Assembly: GCA_035295745.1 (NCBI GenBank)
Contig: DATGIL010000021.1
Location: 124,001 to 188,000, forward strand
Direction of reading: 5' to 3'
DNA from: JAIQFL01 sp035295745
GTDB taxonomy: Bacteria; Acidobacteriota; Terriglobia; Bryobacterales; Bryobacteraceae
DNA: 64,000 nt
Shown here piece by piece: positions 1 to 8,459 of this stretch. The notes under the pieces were generated by a model that was not told where the DNA came from, searched no databases, and was given only the letters and a program-made list of their open reading frames with translations. The number at the start of each line of letters is the position of its first letter. The stretch's first letter is position 1. The position numbers and the translations under genes were made by a program.

Positions 1-728
1 GTATCGCGGATCACGTCCTCAATCACGGGAGCGCTCAACACCTGACGGTCCAACACGATCGCGGCTCGCTTGCCGATGTTCGCTTGCGTGTATGCCTCGA
101 ACCGCCGGGCGGCTTCCTGACTGAGCGTAAAGGTGGTCACCGGACGTGACCAATCGTTGGCACTGACCCGCGCGTCCCGCAGATCGGCCCCGCGAATCAC
201 CGGCAGACCGCTCACCAGATACCAGGCGCGGCTGGGCTCCCCCGGACCCGCGGGCTGCACCGGAAACAACTGCGTACCCAACGGAAGCACGCCGCCGTGT
301 TGAGCCCTGGCTTCTTCCGCACTCGAATAAGGGCCGCCCTGAACGGCATACCACTCCAGAACGGTAGGACTCTCCAACGCCCGCCGGATGCGCGCCGGAT
401 CATTCACATCGGGCAATTGCACCAGCAGTTCGTCGCCCCGGCTTCCATACGACTGCACACTCGATTCGGAAAGGCCGAACGCATTGATCCGGCGGTCGAG
501 CACGTGCCGCGTCTGTTCCACGATTCCGGCACGCTGGGCTGGCGGCACATCCTCTACCTTGACGCGCAAGATGAAGCTCACGCCGCCGCGCAGGTCGAGT
601 CCCAGGCGAATATTGCGACGCAGGTGATCTCGCATGACACTCGGGGACCATGGCAGTCCGACCACACTGTAGAGGCATACCACCACGATCGCCAAAATCA
701 GAAGAGTCTGCTTGAAGAGGCGGTTCAT
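1..728 (-). CDS. secD: SecD, N-terminal part (runs off the left edge)
   Basis: Protein-export membrane protein SecD, which with SecF uses the proton-motive force to help SecYEG pull proteins across the inner membrane. The 242 visible residues start MNRLFKQTLL with one membrane segment, followed by the family signature RLGLDLRGGVSF near residue 40 and the P1 periplasmic domain (RRINAFGLSE, DELLVQLPDV, TFTLSQEAARRFE). The ATG overlaps the secF stop (ATGA), so the two are translationally coupled. The C-terminal membrane domain lies outside the window. SecF precedes SecD here, opposite to the usual secD-secF order. Identification is firm from the motifs; the symbol reflects family, and a second secDF copy elsewhere in the genome is possible. 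Confidence 0.9.
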   Translation of the reverse strand, partial: MNRLFKQTLLILAIVVVCLYSVVGLPWSPSVMRDHLRRNIRLGLDLRGGVSFILRVKVEDVPPAQRAGIVEQTRHVLDRRINAFGLSESSVQSYGSRGDELLVQLPDVNDPARIRRALESPTVLEWYAVQGGPYSSAEEARAQHGGVLPLGTQLFPVQPAGPGEPSRAWYLVSGLPVIRGADLRDARVSANDWSRPVTTFTLSQEAARRFEAYTQANIGKRAAIVLDRQVLSAPVIEDVIRD

Positions 729-1627
729 CGGACACCTCCCGACCAACGGTCCCACGCCACCAGAATCGGGCTGGCCACGAAGATGGAGGAGTATGTCCCG
801 ACGATGATGCCCGCCACGAGCGCCAGCGAGAATCCGTTGAGCACCGGCCCGCCGAACGCCAGCAGGGCGAGCGCCGTCAATAAAGTCAGACCGGACGACA
901 ACGCCGTCCGGCTGAGCGTCTGATTGATGCTCAGGTTCACCACCGCGCGAAGCGGCTCGCGAGGCATCCGCTTGCGGTTGTCGCGGATACGGTCGAAGAC
1001 CACAATCGTATCGTTCATCGAATACCCGATCAGCGTGAGCAGCGCCGCCACCACCGTCAACGAGATCTCTTTGCCGGCGAGCGAGAATAGCCCAACAGTA
1101 AGAAACGTGTCGTGAACAACGGCGATCACCGCCGCTGCGCCGTAGATCCAGCGGAATCTCCACGCCAGATAAGCCAGCATCCCGGCCGATGCGCTGGCGG
1201 TCGCCAGTAACGCCTGATGCCGCAGATCGGCTCCGATCTGCGGACCGATCGCTTCAAAGCTGCCCAGCTTGTAGCTGCCGTGCACTTCCGCCAACCCGCT
1301 AATGATCGCCTCGCGGATCGCAGTAAGATTTTCCGTCTCTTCAATCTGCGTAGAAATCAACAGTTCATTCGACCCGGTCAGATCGTGGGCCTCCACCACG
1401 GACACACCTGGCACTCGCGGCGAGATCGCCGCCCGGATCTCAGCGATCGGAGGCGTCCCCGCCCACTGCACATCCATGACGGCGCCTCCGCGGAATTCGA
1501 CTCCGTAGCGAGGTCCGCCTTTCAGAATGAGGCTGGCCAAGCCAGCCACGGTCAACAGCAGGGAGGCCGCGATGAACAGACGCTGCCTGCCGAGAAAGTC
1601 AAAACGAGTATCTTTGAATAACTCCAT
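725..1627 (-). CDS. secF: SecF protein-export membrane protein
   Basis: Partner of SecD in the SecDF accessory complex of the inner membrane. The 300 residues contain the opening membrane helix, the YGVEFRGGAVMDV motif (SecF version of GxDFxGG), a periplasmic domain, EAIGPQIGADL, and the conserved membrane core VVFDRIRDNRK and SINQTLSRTALSS. The start MELFKDTRFDFLGRQRLF is chosen at 1627 because it has AAGGAG seven bases upstream. An open frame continues upstream to 1834 but it is made of repeat sequence. The stop overlaps the secD ATG by four bases. No yajC is visible upstream. Confidence 0.92.
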   Translation of the reverse strand: MELFKDTRFDFLGRQRLFIAASLLLTVAGLASLILKGGPRYGVEFRGGAVMDVQWAGTPPIAEIRAAISPRVPGVSVVEAHDLTGSNELLISTQIEETENLTAIREAIISGLAEVHGSYKLGSFEAIGPQIGADLRHQALLATASASAGMLAYLAWRFRWIYGAAAVIAVVHDTFLTVGLFSLAGKEISLTVVAALLTLIGYSMNDTIVVFDRIRDNRKRMPREPLRAVVNLSINQTLSRTALSSGLTLLTALALLAFGGPVLNGFSLALVAGIIVGTYSSIFVASPILVAWDRWSGGVR

Positions 1628-1646
1628 ATGATTGCTCCTTTTTACC

Positions 1647-1667
1647 GTCTCGACCCGTCGTCGAGAC
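1647..1667. repeat. GTCTCGAC hairpin upstream of secF
   Basis: Perfect 8-bp inverted repeat, GTCTCGAC-ccgtc-GTCGAGAC, followed by ctttcgggtacacaccagat. The same stem, with similar downstream bases, recurs at 42213-42234, so this is a dispersed hairpin rather than a local operator. It lies 20 bp upstream of the secF start, inside its likely leader. Confidence 0.6.
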
Positions 1668-1710
1668 TTTCGGGTACACACCAGATGCGGCGTCAACGGC
1701 CGAGAAAGGT

Positions 1711-1888
1711 CGCTTGCTGACGCGCGCGGCTCGTAATTGAGCAGAGTTCGCTTGCTGACGCGCGCGGCTCGTAATTGAGCAGAGCTTCGCTTGCCGACGC
1801 GCGCGGCTCGTAATTGGCGGGCTCGCAAGCACACGTATCCTCGCGAAGGTATGTGGGTAGCTCTACGAGCCGCGACCGTGAGGAAGCG
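1711..1888. repeat. Dispersed palindromic repeat cluster (copy group 1)
   Basis: Three successive copies of a module cgcttgctgacgcgcgcggc + tcgtaattg (1711-1740, 1749-1778, 1788-1816), then the related module tacgagccgcgaccgtgagg + aagcg at 1864-1888. The first module is the reverse complement of one end, and the last module is the reverse complement of the other end, of the elements at 14281-14370 and 35401-35980. The two end types are themselves imperfect inverted repeats of one another, so an element can fold as a hairpin. Translation through the copies gives spurious peptides such as EPRASAS and SRARQQA. Confidence 0.7.
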
Positions 1889-1920
1889 GACCGGCTGACT
1901 TTTGGCACTCTGCGGGAACT

Positions 1921-2232
1921 TCAGGAGCGATCAGGAGGAGGACGACGATACAGGGGACTAAACTCAAGTACGATGAGGCGTGTTCGAGCTTCCCCGCCCT
2001 GCCAGGCCTCGCAGCGCGAGGCAAAACCGGAAGACGTGCCCGCGACTACGGCCGGCGAGTGCGTGTCAAACGAAGCCTTCACGAGCTTCAATTCGCGGCC
2101 CGCATCCAATTCCAGCGCGGCCGGCACCGCGGGAGTCGTGAGGTAATGTGCCGAGATCTTCCCGGCATTCGCCTGCCGGTGGGCCATTGCAGTCGTGGTC
2201 AGTGCCACGACCGCACACACTCCCAGGAACAT
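1921..2232 (-). CDS. Possible small secreted protein, unknown
   Basis: Unrecognised 103-residue frame. Its only protein-like feature is an N-terminal signal peptide, MFLGVCAVVALTTTAMA with an AMA-H cleavage-like end, followed by HRQANAGKISAHYLTTPAVP. No convincing Shine-Dalgarno sequence precedes the ATG, and the C-terminus is rich in arginine and proline, as expected of a chance frame. It is divergent from the oxidoreductase at 2362. It could be a decayed or short exported protein; confidence is low. Confidence 0.3.
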   Translation of the reverse strand: MFLGVCAVVALTTTAMAHRQANAGKISAHYLTTPAVPAALELDAGRELKLVKASFDTHSPAVVAGTSSGFASRCEAWQGGEARTRLIVLEFSPLYRRPPPDRS

Positions 2233-2361
2233 CTTCAGCAAAGGAGAGTCGGCAGCGATTCGATAGATGCTACGTAGACGGCCCATACGGCAGCTATGTT
2301 GATCGTAAGATCGATTCTCCCTTCTGTCAATGGAACTGTCGCGTAGTAAGCTGGGGTGTTC

Positions 2362-3624
2362 ATGAATGAATTCCGACTGATCACGCTCGACCCCGGACAT
2401 TTCCATGCCGCCCTCATCCAGAAAGAGATGTACACAGGCGTCGCCAATCGTGTGGCCGTGTATGCACCGTTGGGACCGGACCTGATCGAGCACCTGCACC
2501 GCATCGCGCGTTTCAATCTTCGCCCGGAGCATCCCACCTCATGGGAATTGGATGTTCACACCGGGCCCGATTCGCTCGATCGAATGTTGCGCGAGCGCCC
2601 CGGGAACATCGTCGTGCTCTCCGGCCGCAACCGTCCCAAGATCCACAGCATCGTTCGCGCACTGGACGCAGGATTTCATGTGCTTGCCGATAAGCCCTGG
2701 ATCATCGAAAACGTCGATCTGCCGTGGCTCGAGAAGGCCATGGCGATCGCCCGCAACCGAGGCCTGGTAGCCTACGACATCATGACGGAGCGCTTCGAAA
2801 TTACCTCGATGTTGCAGCGCGAACTGGTCAATGATCCGGACATCTTCGGCACCATCGAACCGGGCACGGCCGACGAGCCATCCGTCCACATGGAAAGCGT
2901 CCACCACATTCTGAAGCTCGTGGCGGGACAACCAAATCTCCGGCCGCCATGGTTCTTCGATGTGAACGAGCAGGGAGAGGCGTTAGCGGACGTCGGTACG
3001 CACCTGGTGGACTTGGTCCAGTGGACGCTATTTCCGGAATCCTCGATCGACTACCGCAGCGACCTGGCAGTCTTGTCCGCTTCGGGCTGGCCGACGCCGA
3101 TCACCTCCGAGCAGTTCGGGCAAGTGACCGGCACTCCGGGCGCCGCCGTCGACTACCGCTGCAATACCAGAGTCACGTACCAGATTCGCGGAATCCACGT
3201 AAAGCTTGACGTCCTGTGGCGCTGGGAGGCGCCTCCCGGTACCGGAGACACGCACCATGCGGTGTATCGCGGATCGAAGTCGCGAATCGAAGTTCGGCAG
3301 GGGCCAGACGAGAAGTATCGCCCGGAACTCTACGTGGTGACGGCCGAATCCGCCGTCCGCAGGGCGCTCGCCCACAGCATTGCGAAACTGGCGCATCGCT
3401 ACCCGGGGATCGCGCTCGAAGAGCGGAAGACCGAGGTGTGGGTGACTATTCCCGATGTCTACCGCGTCGGCCACGAGGCGCACTTCGCTCAAGTGACGAA
3501 CCAGTTTTTCGAGTATCTGCGTCAACCACACTCGGTGCCCGCGTGGGAGGACGCCTACATGCTGGCGAAGTACTACGTCAGCACCAAGGGAGTCGAAGTA
3601 AGCCGCATGCCTAGCGCCCAATGA
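2362..3624 (+). CDS. Gfo/Idh/MocA-type putative oxidoreductase
   Basis: About 420 residues. The N-terminal half resembles the Rossmann domain of Gfo/Idh/MocA proteins, with conserved pieces such as NIVVLSGRNRPKIHSIVRAL, HVLADKPWII (the EKP-like lysine motif, here DKP) and a later GTHLVDLVQWTLFP. The C-terminal half matches the 'putative oxidoreductase C-terminal' type, which lacks a typical GFO sugar-dehydrogenase barrel. Substrate is unknown, and cofactor use is inferred from the family. No signal peptide is seen. Start is taken at ATG 2362; an in-frame GTG lies at 2356. The 3' end overlaps the convergent gene below by 14 bp. Confidence 0.75.
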   Translation: MNEFRLITLDPGHFHAALIQKEMYTGVANRVAVYAPLGPDLIEHLHRIARFNLRPEHPTSWELDVHTGPDSLDRMLRERPGNIVVLSGRNRPKIHSIVRALDAGFHVLADKPWIIENVDLPWLEKAMAIARNRGLVAYDIMTERFEITSMLQRELVNDPDIFGTIEPGTADEPSVHMESVHHILKLVAGQPNLRPPWFFDVNEQGEALADVGTHLVDLVQWTLFPESSIDYRSDLAVLSASGWPTPITSEQFGQVTGTPGAAVDYRCNTRVTYQIRGIHVKLDVLWRWEAPPGTGDTHHAVYRGSKSRIEVRQGPDEKYRPELYVVTAESAVRRALAHSIAKLAHRYPGIALEERKTEVWVTIPDVYRVGHEAHFAQVTNQFFEYLRQPHSVPAWEDAYMLAKYYVSTKGVEVSRMPSAQ

Positions 3625-4168
3625 CTACGCCGACCGAGGCCGGTTGCACGTCCAGCTTGTCGATGTGATGTCCTAGCTCGAATGGGCGTCCAATGGCGGC
3701 GTCCGGATATGCCGGCAGCAGGAAGTTCTGGATCAGAAAGTCGAGCGTCTTACCGTCAATCGCGACGCCGGAGATTTCCACTTTCTGCACATCCACCGTG
3801 GCGCGGCCTCTGGCGGAGCGGACCCGGGCCGTTACCGTCACCGGGTGTTCCCCACTTAAGAGCTTAGACATCAGCCAGTTGGGTTCATACCCCTGGGCCC
3901 TCTGCACCTTATTGAAGTCGATCAGCGCAGTTCCACTCGCCAGTTCCGGCGCGACCAACAGGATACGCGGATTCCGGACTCCTTGAGGCGCCTCGTGCTC
4001 CACCCACGCCGTCATCTCGCGAGCAGTCAACTCTACCCGTGTCCCGCTGCGTAAGCGGTCGCTTTCGATGCGGTCCAGCTTTTGTTTGGCCGAATCGTAG
4101 TCCGTGTAGGCAGCGCAGAGAACCCCGACAAAAAGGAGTGAAAAGACCCAACTGGCACGCTTCTTCAC
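3611..4168 (-). CDS. Hypothetical exported protein
   Basis: 185 residues starting MKKRASWVFSLLFVGVLCAA, a clear signal peptide or single membrane anchor. The rest is a compact domain with alternating hydrophobic strands (HPVTVTARVRSARG, ATVDVQKVEISGVAID) and no cysteines or catalytic motif. The strand pattern is faintly reminiscent of lipid-binding TULIP/LmeA-like proteins, but this is only an impression. Family not recognised. It is convergent with, and slightly overlaps, the Gfo/Idh/MocA gene. Confidence 0.6.
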   Translation of the reverse strand: MKKRASWVFSLLFVGVLCAAYTDYDSAKQKLDRIESDRLRSGTRVELTAREMTAWVEHEAPQGVRNPRILLVAPELASGTALIDFNKVQRAQGYEPNWLMSKLLSGEHPVTVTARVRSARGRATVDVQKVEISGVAIDGKTLDFLIQNFLLPAYPDAAIGRPFELGHHIDKLDVQPASVGVVIGR

Positions 4169-4348
4169 GTACGAATAGACGTTTGGAACCCCCTAAGCGT
4201 TGCTATCTCTGGGGCATAGCGCCCAATTATGGGATGTAGCCCCTCACCACCTGCAGAAGATGCGCACCCAACCCTTTGACTCGATTGTTTGTAATCAGTT
4301 ACTTAACAGTTGGCCACCGTCTTGCTAAACAGCCTTTCGGAGCTTTTT

Positions 4349-4906
4349 ATGCCTGTCGAGCCGATCATCATCTCGATGGCCTTGTTGGTGGCTGCCGTCG
4401 TGGTCTGGCGCCTGGCGCGCGTTTGGCGCCAGTATCGCGGCCAACGCCTGGTTACCTGCCCGGAGAATCTCCGGCCGGCGGGTGTGGTGGTGGATGCGAA
4501 GCACGCTGCCGCCTCGGCGCTCAGCGGCTTGCCTGTCTTACGGCTCTCCTCTTGCTCTCGCTGGCCTGAACGCGCCGGATGCGGACAGGAGTGTCTGGCG
4601 AAAATCGCCGAATCGCCTGAAGATTGCCTGGTACGCAACATTCTGTCCAATTGGTATCAAGGCAAAATCTGCTCTTCGTGTGGACGCCCCATAGGGGAAA
4701 TCGAGTGGGCGGGTCAAAAACCCGCGCTACTGGGCGCCGACCAGGTAAGTGTGGAGTGGAAGCAGATTCCCGCCGATAAGTTACCTGAGGTGCTGGCGGC
4801 CGCGTTGCCGCTGTGTTTCGCCTGCCACATGGCAAACACCCTTGTCAGGGAACACCCCGAACTGGTGGTCGACCGGTCCGCCAGTCATTCCAAATTAGGT
4901 GTTTAA
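4349..4906 (+). CDS. Membrane-anchored protein with CxxC pairs, unknown
   Basis: 185 residues from ATG 4349 (GGAG eight bases upstream; a TTG at 4310 is less likely). One N-terminal transmembrane helix (IIISMALLVAAVVVWRLARV) is followed by a soluble domain with two cysteine pairs that look like a metal site, KICSSCGRPIGE and LCFACHMAN, and additional cysteines in GCGQECLAKIAE. Redox or zinc binding is inferred from the cysteines only. Twelve bases separate it from the downstream secreted metalloprotease-like gene, so the two probably form an operon. Family not recognised. Confidence 0.6.
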   Translation: MPVEPIIISMALLVAAVVVWRLARVWRQYRGQRLVTCPENLRPAGVVVDAKHAAASALSGLPVLRLSSCSRWPERAGCGQECLAKIAESPEDCLVRNILSNWYQGKICSSCGRPIGEIEWAGQKPALLGADQVSVEWKQIPADKLPEVLAAALPLCFACHMANTLVREHPELVVDRSASHSKLGV

Positions 4907-4918
4907 GGTCTGTGTCAC

Positions 4919-5605
4919 GTGAAACAACTGTTCGTCCTGATGCTGACGCTGGGCGTTATGCCCGGCGTCAGCCAAAACCGGCAGACCCCTTCCGTTGCCC
5001 CGATTGCACTGTATACACATTTTGATCAGGAACCTCCCAAGGGTGTGGTGGATGCTCTCCATGACGAGCTGGAATCCATCATGTCGCCCCTGAGTTTGAC
5101 GTTCGAATGGCGCTCATTGGATACTGTGCGAGGAAATGAGCTGAGCGTCGAACTCGCCGTTTTGACCTTCAAGGGAGATTGCAGCACCGCCCACTTGCAG
5201 CCTCATCATGCCAACAACCCGGGCGCCCTCGGCTGGACTCACGTCAGCGATGGAGCAATTCTCCCCTTCAGTGACGTGGAGTGTGACCGGATCCGCGCAT
5301 TCGTCCAAAAGGACCTTCTGATGGTGCACGCCGTGGACCGGGAAGAAGTCTTCGGACGAGCTCTGGCGCGTGTAGTTGCCCACGAGCTCTATCACATCTT
5401 CGCCAATACCTCGCACCACGGCTCCTGCGGCATAGGCAAGTCGGCTTATTCCGTACAGGACCTGCTCGCTGACGATTTCCAGTTTGAGGACCGCGAGTCC
5501 AATGCGCTGCGCACCAGCAAAGCGCACTGGGCGCTGGAAATGGCCGCCCACGGAACCGTGGCGTCGGCTCCGATTTCCACGTCCTCTACCCCTCCGCTTC
5601 AATGA
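4919..5605 (+). CDS. Secreted protein with HExxH zinc-protease motif
   Basis: 228 residues from a GTG start. Signal peptide MKQLFVLMLTLGVMPGVSQ; then a domain with RVVAHELYHIFANTSHHG near residue 155-170, an HExxH motif with a further histidine pair that could be the third zinc ligand. This suggests a metallopeptidase of the gluzincin/metzincin type, but no named peptidase family was recognised and activity is unproven. Cysteines at DCSTAH, ECDRI and SCGIG could form disulfides in an exported protein. It follows the CxxC membrane protein by 12 bp. Confidence 0.6.
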   Translation: MKQLFVLMLTLGVMPGVSQNRQTPSVAPIALYTHFDQEPPKGVVDALHDELESIMSPLSLTFEWRSLDTVRGNELSVELAVLTFKGDCSTAHLQPHHANNPGALGWTHVSDGAILPFSDVECDRIRAFVQKDLLMVHAVDREEVFGRALARVVAHELYHIFANTSHHGSCGIGKSAYSVQDLLADDFQFEDRESNALRTSKAHWALEMAAHGTVASAPISTSSTPPLQ

Positions 5606-5635
5606 GGGGCTCGCGCGCTTCGCTATAATTCCGGT

Positions 5636-6187
5636 GTGGGAATCGCGGAATTAGAACAATCGACAAAGGCATTTGAAGCAGCGAGCACGGAAGCTAAAAA
5701 GCTGACCGAAGGTTTGAACGAGGCCCAGTTCAACTGGCGCCCCGCCGCTGGAGAATGGTCAATCGAGGAATGTCTCGAGCATCTGACCGTGGTCGGGGGC
5801 TGGGAGACCAGGGCCATAGAGCGCGCCATAGACGACGCACAGGCGCGCGGCATGAAGAGCAGCGGACCTTTCCAATATGGGTGGTTCGATCGCTGGATTG
5901 TCCGGATGACGGAACCGCCCGTTCGCCGTAAGGTGCGGGCGCCGAGGCACTTCGTGCCCATCCATGAGCAACCGGTGACCGCCGTCCTTCCCACCTTCCT
6001 GCACGTGCAGAAGATGTTTCTCCTGCAGATCGAACGGGCACGTGACCTGGATTTGGCACGAGTCAAGGTCGAGACGCCCATCTCGCGATTCGTCCGCATG
6101 AGCCTGGGGATGATGTTCCTGCAAGCCGCCGCCCACGAACGCCGCCACCTCGACCAGGCGCGCCGCGTTCGAGACCAGATCCGATAG
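5636..6187 (+). CDS. DinB-like four-helix protein
   Basis: 183 residues from GTG 5636. The pattern of long amphipathic helices with NWRPAAGEWSIEECLEHLT near residue 40-55 and AAAHERRHLDQARRVRDQI at the C-terminus is typical of the DinB/YfiT superfamily, in which three histidines bind a metal; H in EHLTVV and the two of HERRH are visible. Members include thiol-dependent transferases, but substrate cannot be assigned. Convergent with the next gene, with two bases between the stops. Confidence 0.75.
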   Translation: MGIAELEQSTKAFEAASTEAKKLTEGLNEAQFNWRPAAGEWSIEECLEHLTVVGGWETRAIERAIDDAQARGMKSSGPFQYGWFDRWIVRMTEPPVRRKVRAPRHFVPIHEQPVTAVLPTFLHVQKMFLLQIERARDLDLARVKVETPISRFVRMSLGMMFLQAAAHERRHLDQARRVRDQIR

Positions 6188-6189
6188 GT

Positions 6190-6615
6190 TCACCCGCTCC
6201 GCCGGGCGCCGCTCTCTCTTCGGTACCAAACGAAATACGCAATAAAGAACGGCAGCCACAAGAAGTCATTGAAGACGTTGGTCCACATCGTCCGCAACGG
6301 GAGGTCCGTCTGCAAGACTGTCCAGAACCAGCCGATCGGACCGATGGCTTTCCCCAAAAACCCCAAGACCACCAATTGCGGATACCGCCGCAAATCCCCG
6401 GCTACCACCCAGTAGCCGTATCCGTACAGCCCAATGCACATTCCCAGTCCACTCATGACGAACGGGTAGTTGATGTGCGGCAGCCGGAAGATGTCGAAAA
6501 ACAGATTCGGAAACAGCGACACGACCATGCCCCAGCAGATGTTGTAGACGCCCGCTACACGAAACATCCTTCTGAGAAAGGTTTCAGAGAGCATTCCCAA
6601 TTCTAGCGAGCTCAA
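6190..6615 (-). CDS. Small multi-pass membrane protein, unknown
   Basis: 141 residues with about four transmembrane segments (VYNICWGMVVSLFPNLFF, MSGLGMCIGLYGYGYWVV, LVVLGFLGKAIGPIGWFW, FLWLPFFIAYFVWY). The start is taken at TTG 6615 because GAGG lies five bases before it; ATG 6594 is an alternative. It lies 22 bp downstream of the ankyrin gene in the same direction and may share its transcript. Function unknown. Confidence 0.6.
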   Translation of the reverse strand: MSSLELGMLSETFLRRMFRVAGVYNICWGMVVSLFPNLFFDIFRLPHINYPFVMSGLGMCIGLYGYGYWVVAGDLRRYPQLVVLGFLGKAIGPIGWFWTVLQTDLPLRTMWTNVFNDFLWLPFFIAYFVWYRRESGARRSG

Positions 6616-6637
6616 CGCCGCCTCTTTCTCAGGAGCC

Positions 6638-8407
6638 CTAGTCTTTCACCGCAGCCTTCCGCACCAATTCCGCCACCGGAGTCCCTGCCGCGAGCCGCAG
6701 AGCCGTCGCGCCCTTCAGATCGCGTGCGTGGGGATCGGCCCCATGATCCAGCAAAGACGCCACAATGTCGTAATGCTCGCGATGCAGGGCCGCCAGCAGA
6801 GCAGTCTCCTCTCGGGCGCCAGTGCCATTCACATCGGCCCCCGCTTCGATCAGCATCTTCGCAATCGCAAACGAGTACCGGTACTGCTCCTGATAGCCGA
6901 AATGGTCCGGCGCGTCGATCGCCGCCAGCAGCGCCGTCGCGCCTTGCCTGTCCCGTGCCTTGGCATCGGCCCCGGCATCCAGCAGCCACTCCACCACGTC
7001 CGGATCGCCCTGGTTGGCAGCGCCCATCAGGGCAGTCGCTCCGTCATGGTCCGCAGCCTTGGCGTCGGCGCCCGCCTTCAACAACGTCCAGACCGCCTCG
7101 CGGGCGCCCCTGCGCGCCACAAACAGGAGCGCGGTCACGCCTTGAGCGTTGGCGTCTCGCGGATCGGCGCCATTCGCGAGCAGCATCGCGATCACCTTCT
7201 TCTCCCGCTCGAGAAAGGTATGCGACGCTGCGGCCGCACGCAACAGCGGCGTATTCCCCTCGCCGTCGCGCGCCGTCACATCGGCGTGTGCATGCAAGAG
7301 CATCCCGACCAGTTCGGGCTGATAAGCCTGCGCCGCGAGCATCAGGGCCGTGTTGCCGGCATGGTCGCGCGCGTTCGGATCGGCTCCCCGCCCCAGCAGG
7401 AGCCGCGACTTGCCAGGCGTGTACTCGTCTCGGACCGCCAGCATCAGCGCGGTACGACCTTCCGAGTCCGCGAAGTTGGGGTCCGCGCCTTGATCGAGCA
7501 ACGACCGCACCGATTCCTCGCTCCCCTGTCCCGCCAGCCGCAGCAGCGCCTGATTGCGAGCGCGGCGGAGCGCCGCCGCAACATCCTGCGATCCAAATCC
7601 CGTCGCCAACAATTCGACTTTATCCGGGTACCCGGCGCCGGCGGCCAGATCCAGCGCCGTTTGGCCCTGCCGATTGCGGGCGCGGAGGTCGCCACGGGCT
7701 TGCAAGAGAGCCTTCAGCACCGCATTCTGCCGATCCCATTCCGAGCGGGCCGCCTCCATCAAAGCCGTATTCCCGTTTTCATCTGCCGCGCTCAGATCGG
7801 CGTGATTTCTCAGAAGGATTCCCACTTCGTCATTCTTGCCGTAATGCGACGCCAGCATCAGGGCTGTGCGACCGCCCTTCGCCGGAGCGTTCACATCCGC
7901 GCCCCGGGCGACCAGCATTTGCGCGATCTCGGGGCGAGACGCCATCTGATCCGCCAGCACCGTCAGCGCAGTCCAACCCTCCTTGTCGCGGGCGTTTACG
8001 TCGGCACCGTGCTCCAGCAGGAGTTGCACGATGCCAGGAGCCGCGCCGAGAATCGCGCGTTCGGTAGCGGTTCCCGCGGTGGCGTGCAGCAAGGCTGTCT
8101 TGCCGGCGTCATCTCTGAGATTGGGATCCGCCCCGTGCTCCAACAGGAGCTTCACCACTGTCTCCGGATCGCTCTTGGGATCCAGCGAGCCTCGTACCGG
8201 CAAAGTCACCGCGATCATCAGCGCCGTATCGGAATATTGATCGCGCGCATTAGGATCGGCGCCTTGCGTGAGCACCGCCGATACGCGCTGCGCGTCTCCA
8301 TGATTGGCCGCATTGCAGAGTGGATTACCATGATCGTCCACCTGCGACCCGCGCAACATCAAAACCAGCAAAAGGCAGAGTGAATGAGACTTCCGTGACC
8401 GAGGCAT
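6638..8407 (-). CDS. Exported ankyrin-repeat protein
   Basis: 589 residues. A basic, hydrophobic N-terminus (MPRSRKSHSLCLLLVLMLRG) looks like a signal peptide; the rest is an almost unbroken array of about fifteen ankyrin repeats, each carrying GxTALMxAA and LLxxGADxNARD (for example GRTALMLAVRDEY, GADPNARDHAG). A degenerate linker occurs around GFGSQDVAAALRRARNQALL. Ankyrin arrays mediate protein binding; the partner is unknown. Repeat-driven codon periodicity creates long open frames on the opposite strand, which are shadows. Export is inferred from the N-terminus only. Confidence 0.88.
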   Translation of the reverse strand: MPRSRKSHSLCLLLVLMLRGSQVDDHGNPLCNAANHGDAQRVSAVLTQGADPNARDQYSDTALMIAVTLPVRGSLDPKSDPETVVKLLLEHGADPNLRDDAGKTALLHATAGTATERAILGAAPGIVQLLLEHGADVNARDKEGWTALTVLADQMASRPEIAQMLVARGADVNAPAKGGRTALMLASHYGKNDEVGILLRNHADLSAADENGNTALMEAARSEWDRQNAVLKALLQARGDLRARNRQGQTALDLAAGAGYPDKVELLATGFGSQDVAAALRRARNQALLRLAGQGSEESVRSLLDQGADPNFADSEGRTALMLAVRDEYTPGKSRLLLGRGADPNARDHAGNTALMLAAQAYQPELVGMLLHAHADVTARDGEGNTPLLRAAAASHTFLEREKKVIAMLLANGADPRDANAQGVTALLFVARRGAREAVWTLLKAGADAKAADHDGATALMGAANQGDPDVVEWLLDAGADAKARDRQGATALLAAIDAPDHFGYQEQYRYSFAIAKMLIEAGADVNGTGAREETALLAALHREHYDIVASLLDHGADPHARDLKGATALRLAAGTPVAELVRKAAVKD

Positions 8408-8459
8408 GCTTCCCTCTCAGTACAGTCGTCCATTCGCTTGAGATATTACTGTCGCCGCT

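Noticed and set aside
6724..8383. Two very long open frames (447 and 551 residues) on the plus strand
   Set aside because: They are antisense to the ankyrin gene; the periodic GC-rich repeat codons keep the opposite strand open. Their protein sequences are arginine/proline-rich without domains.
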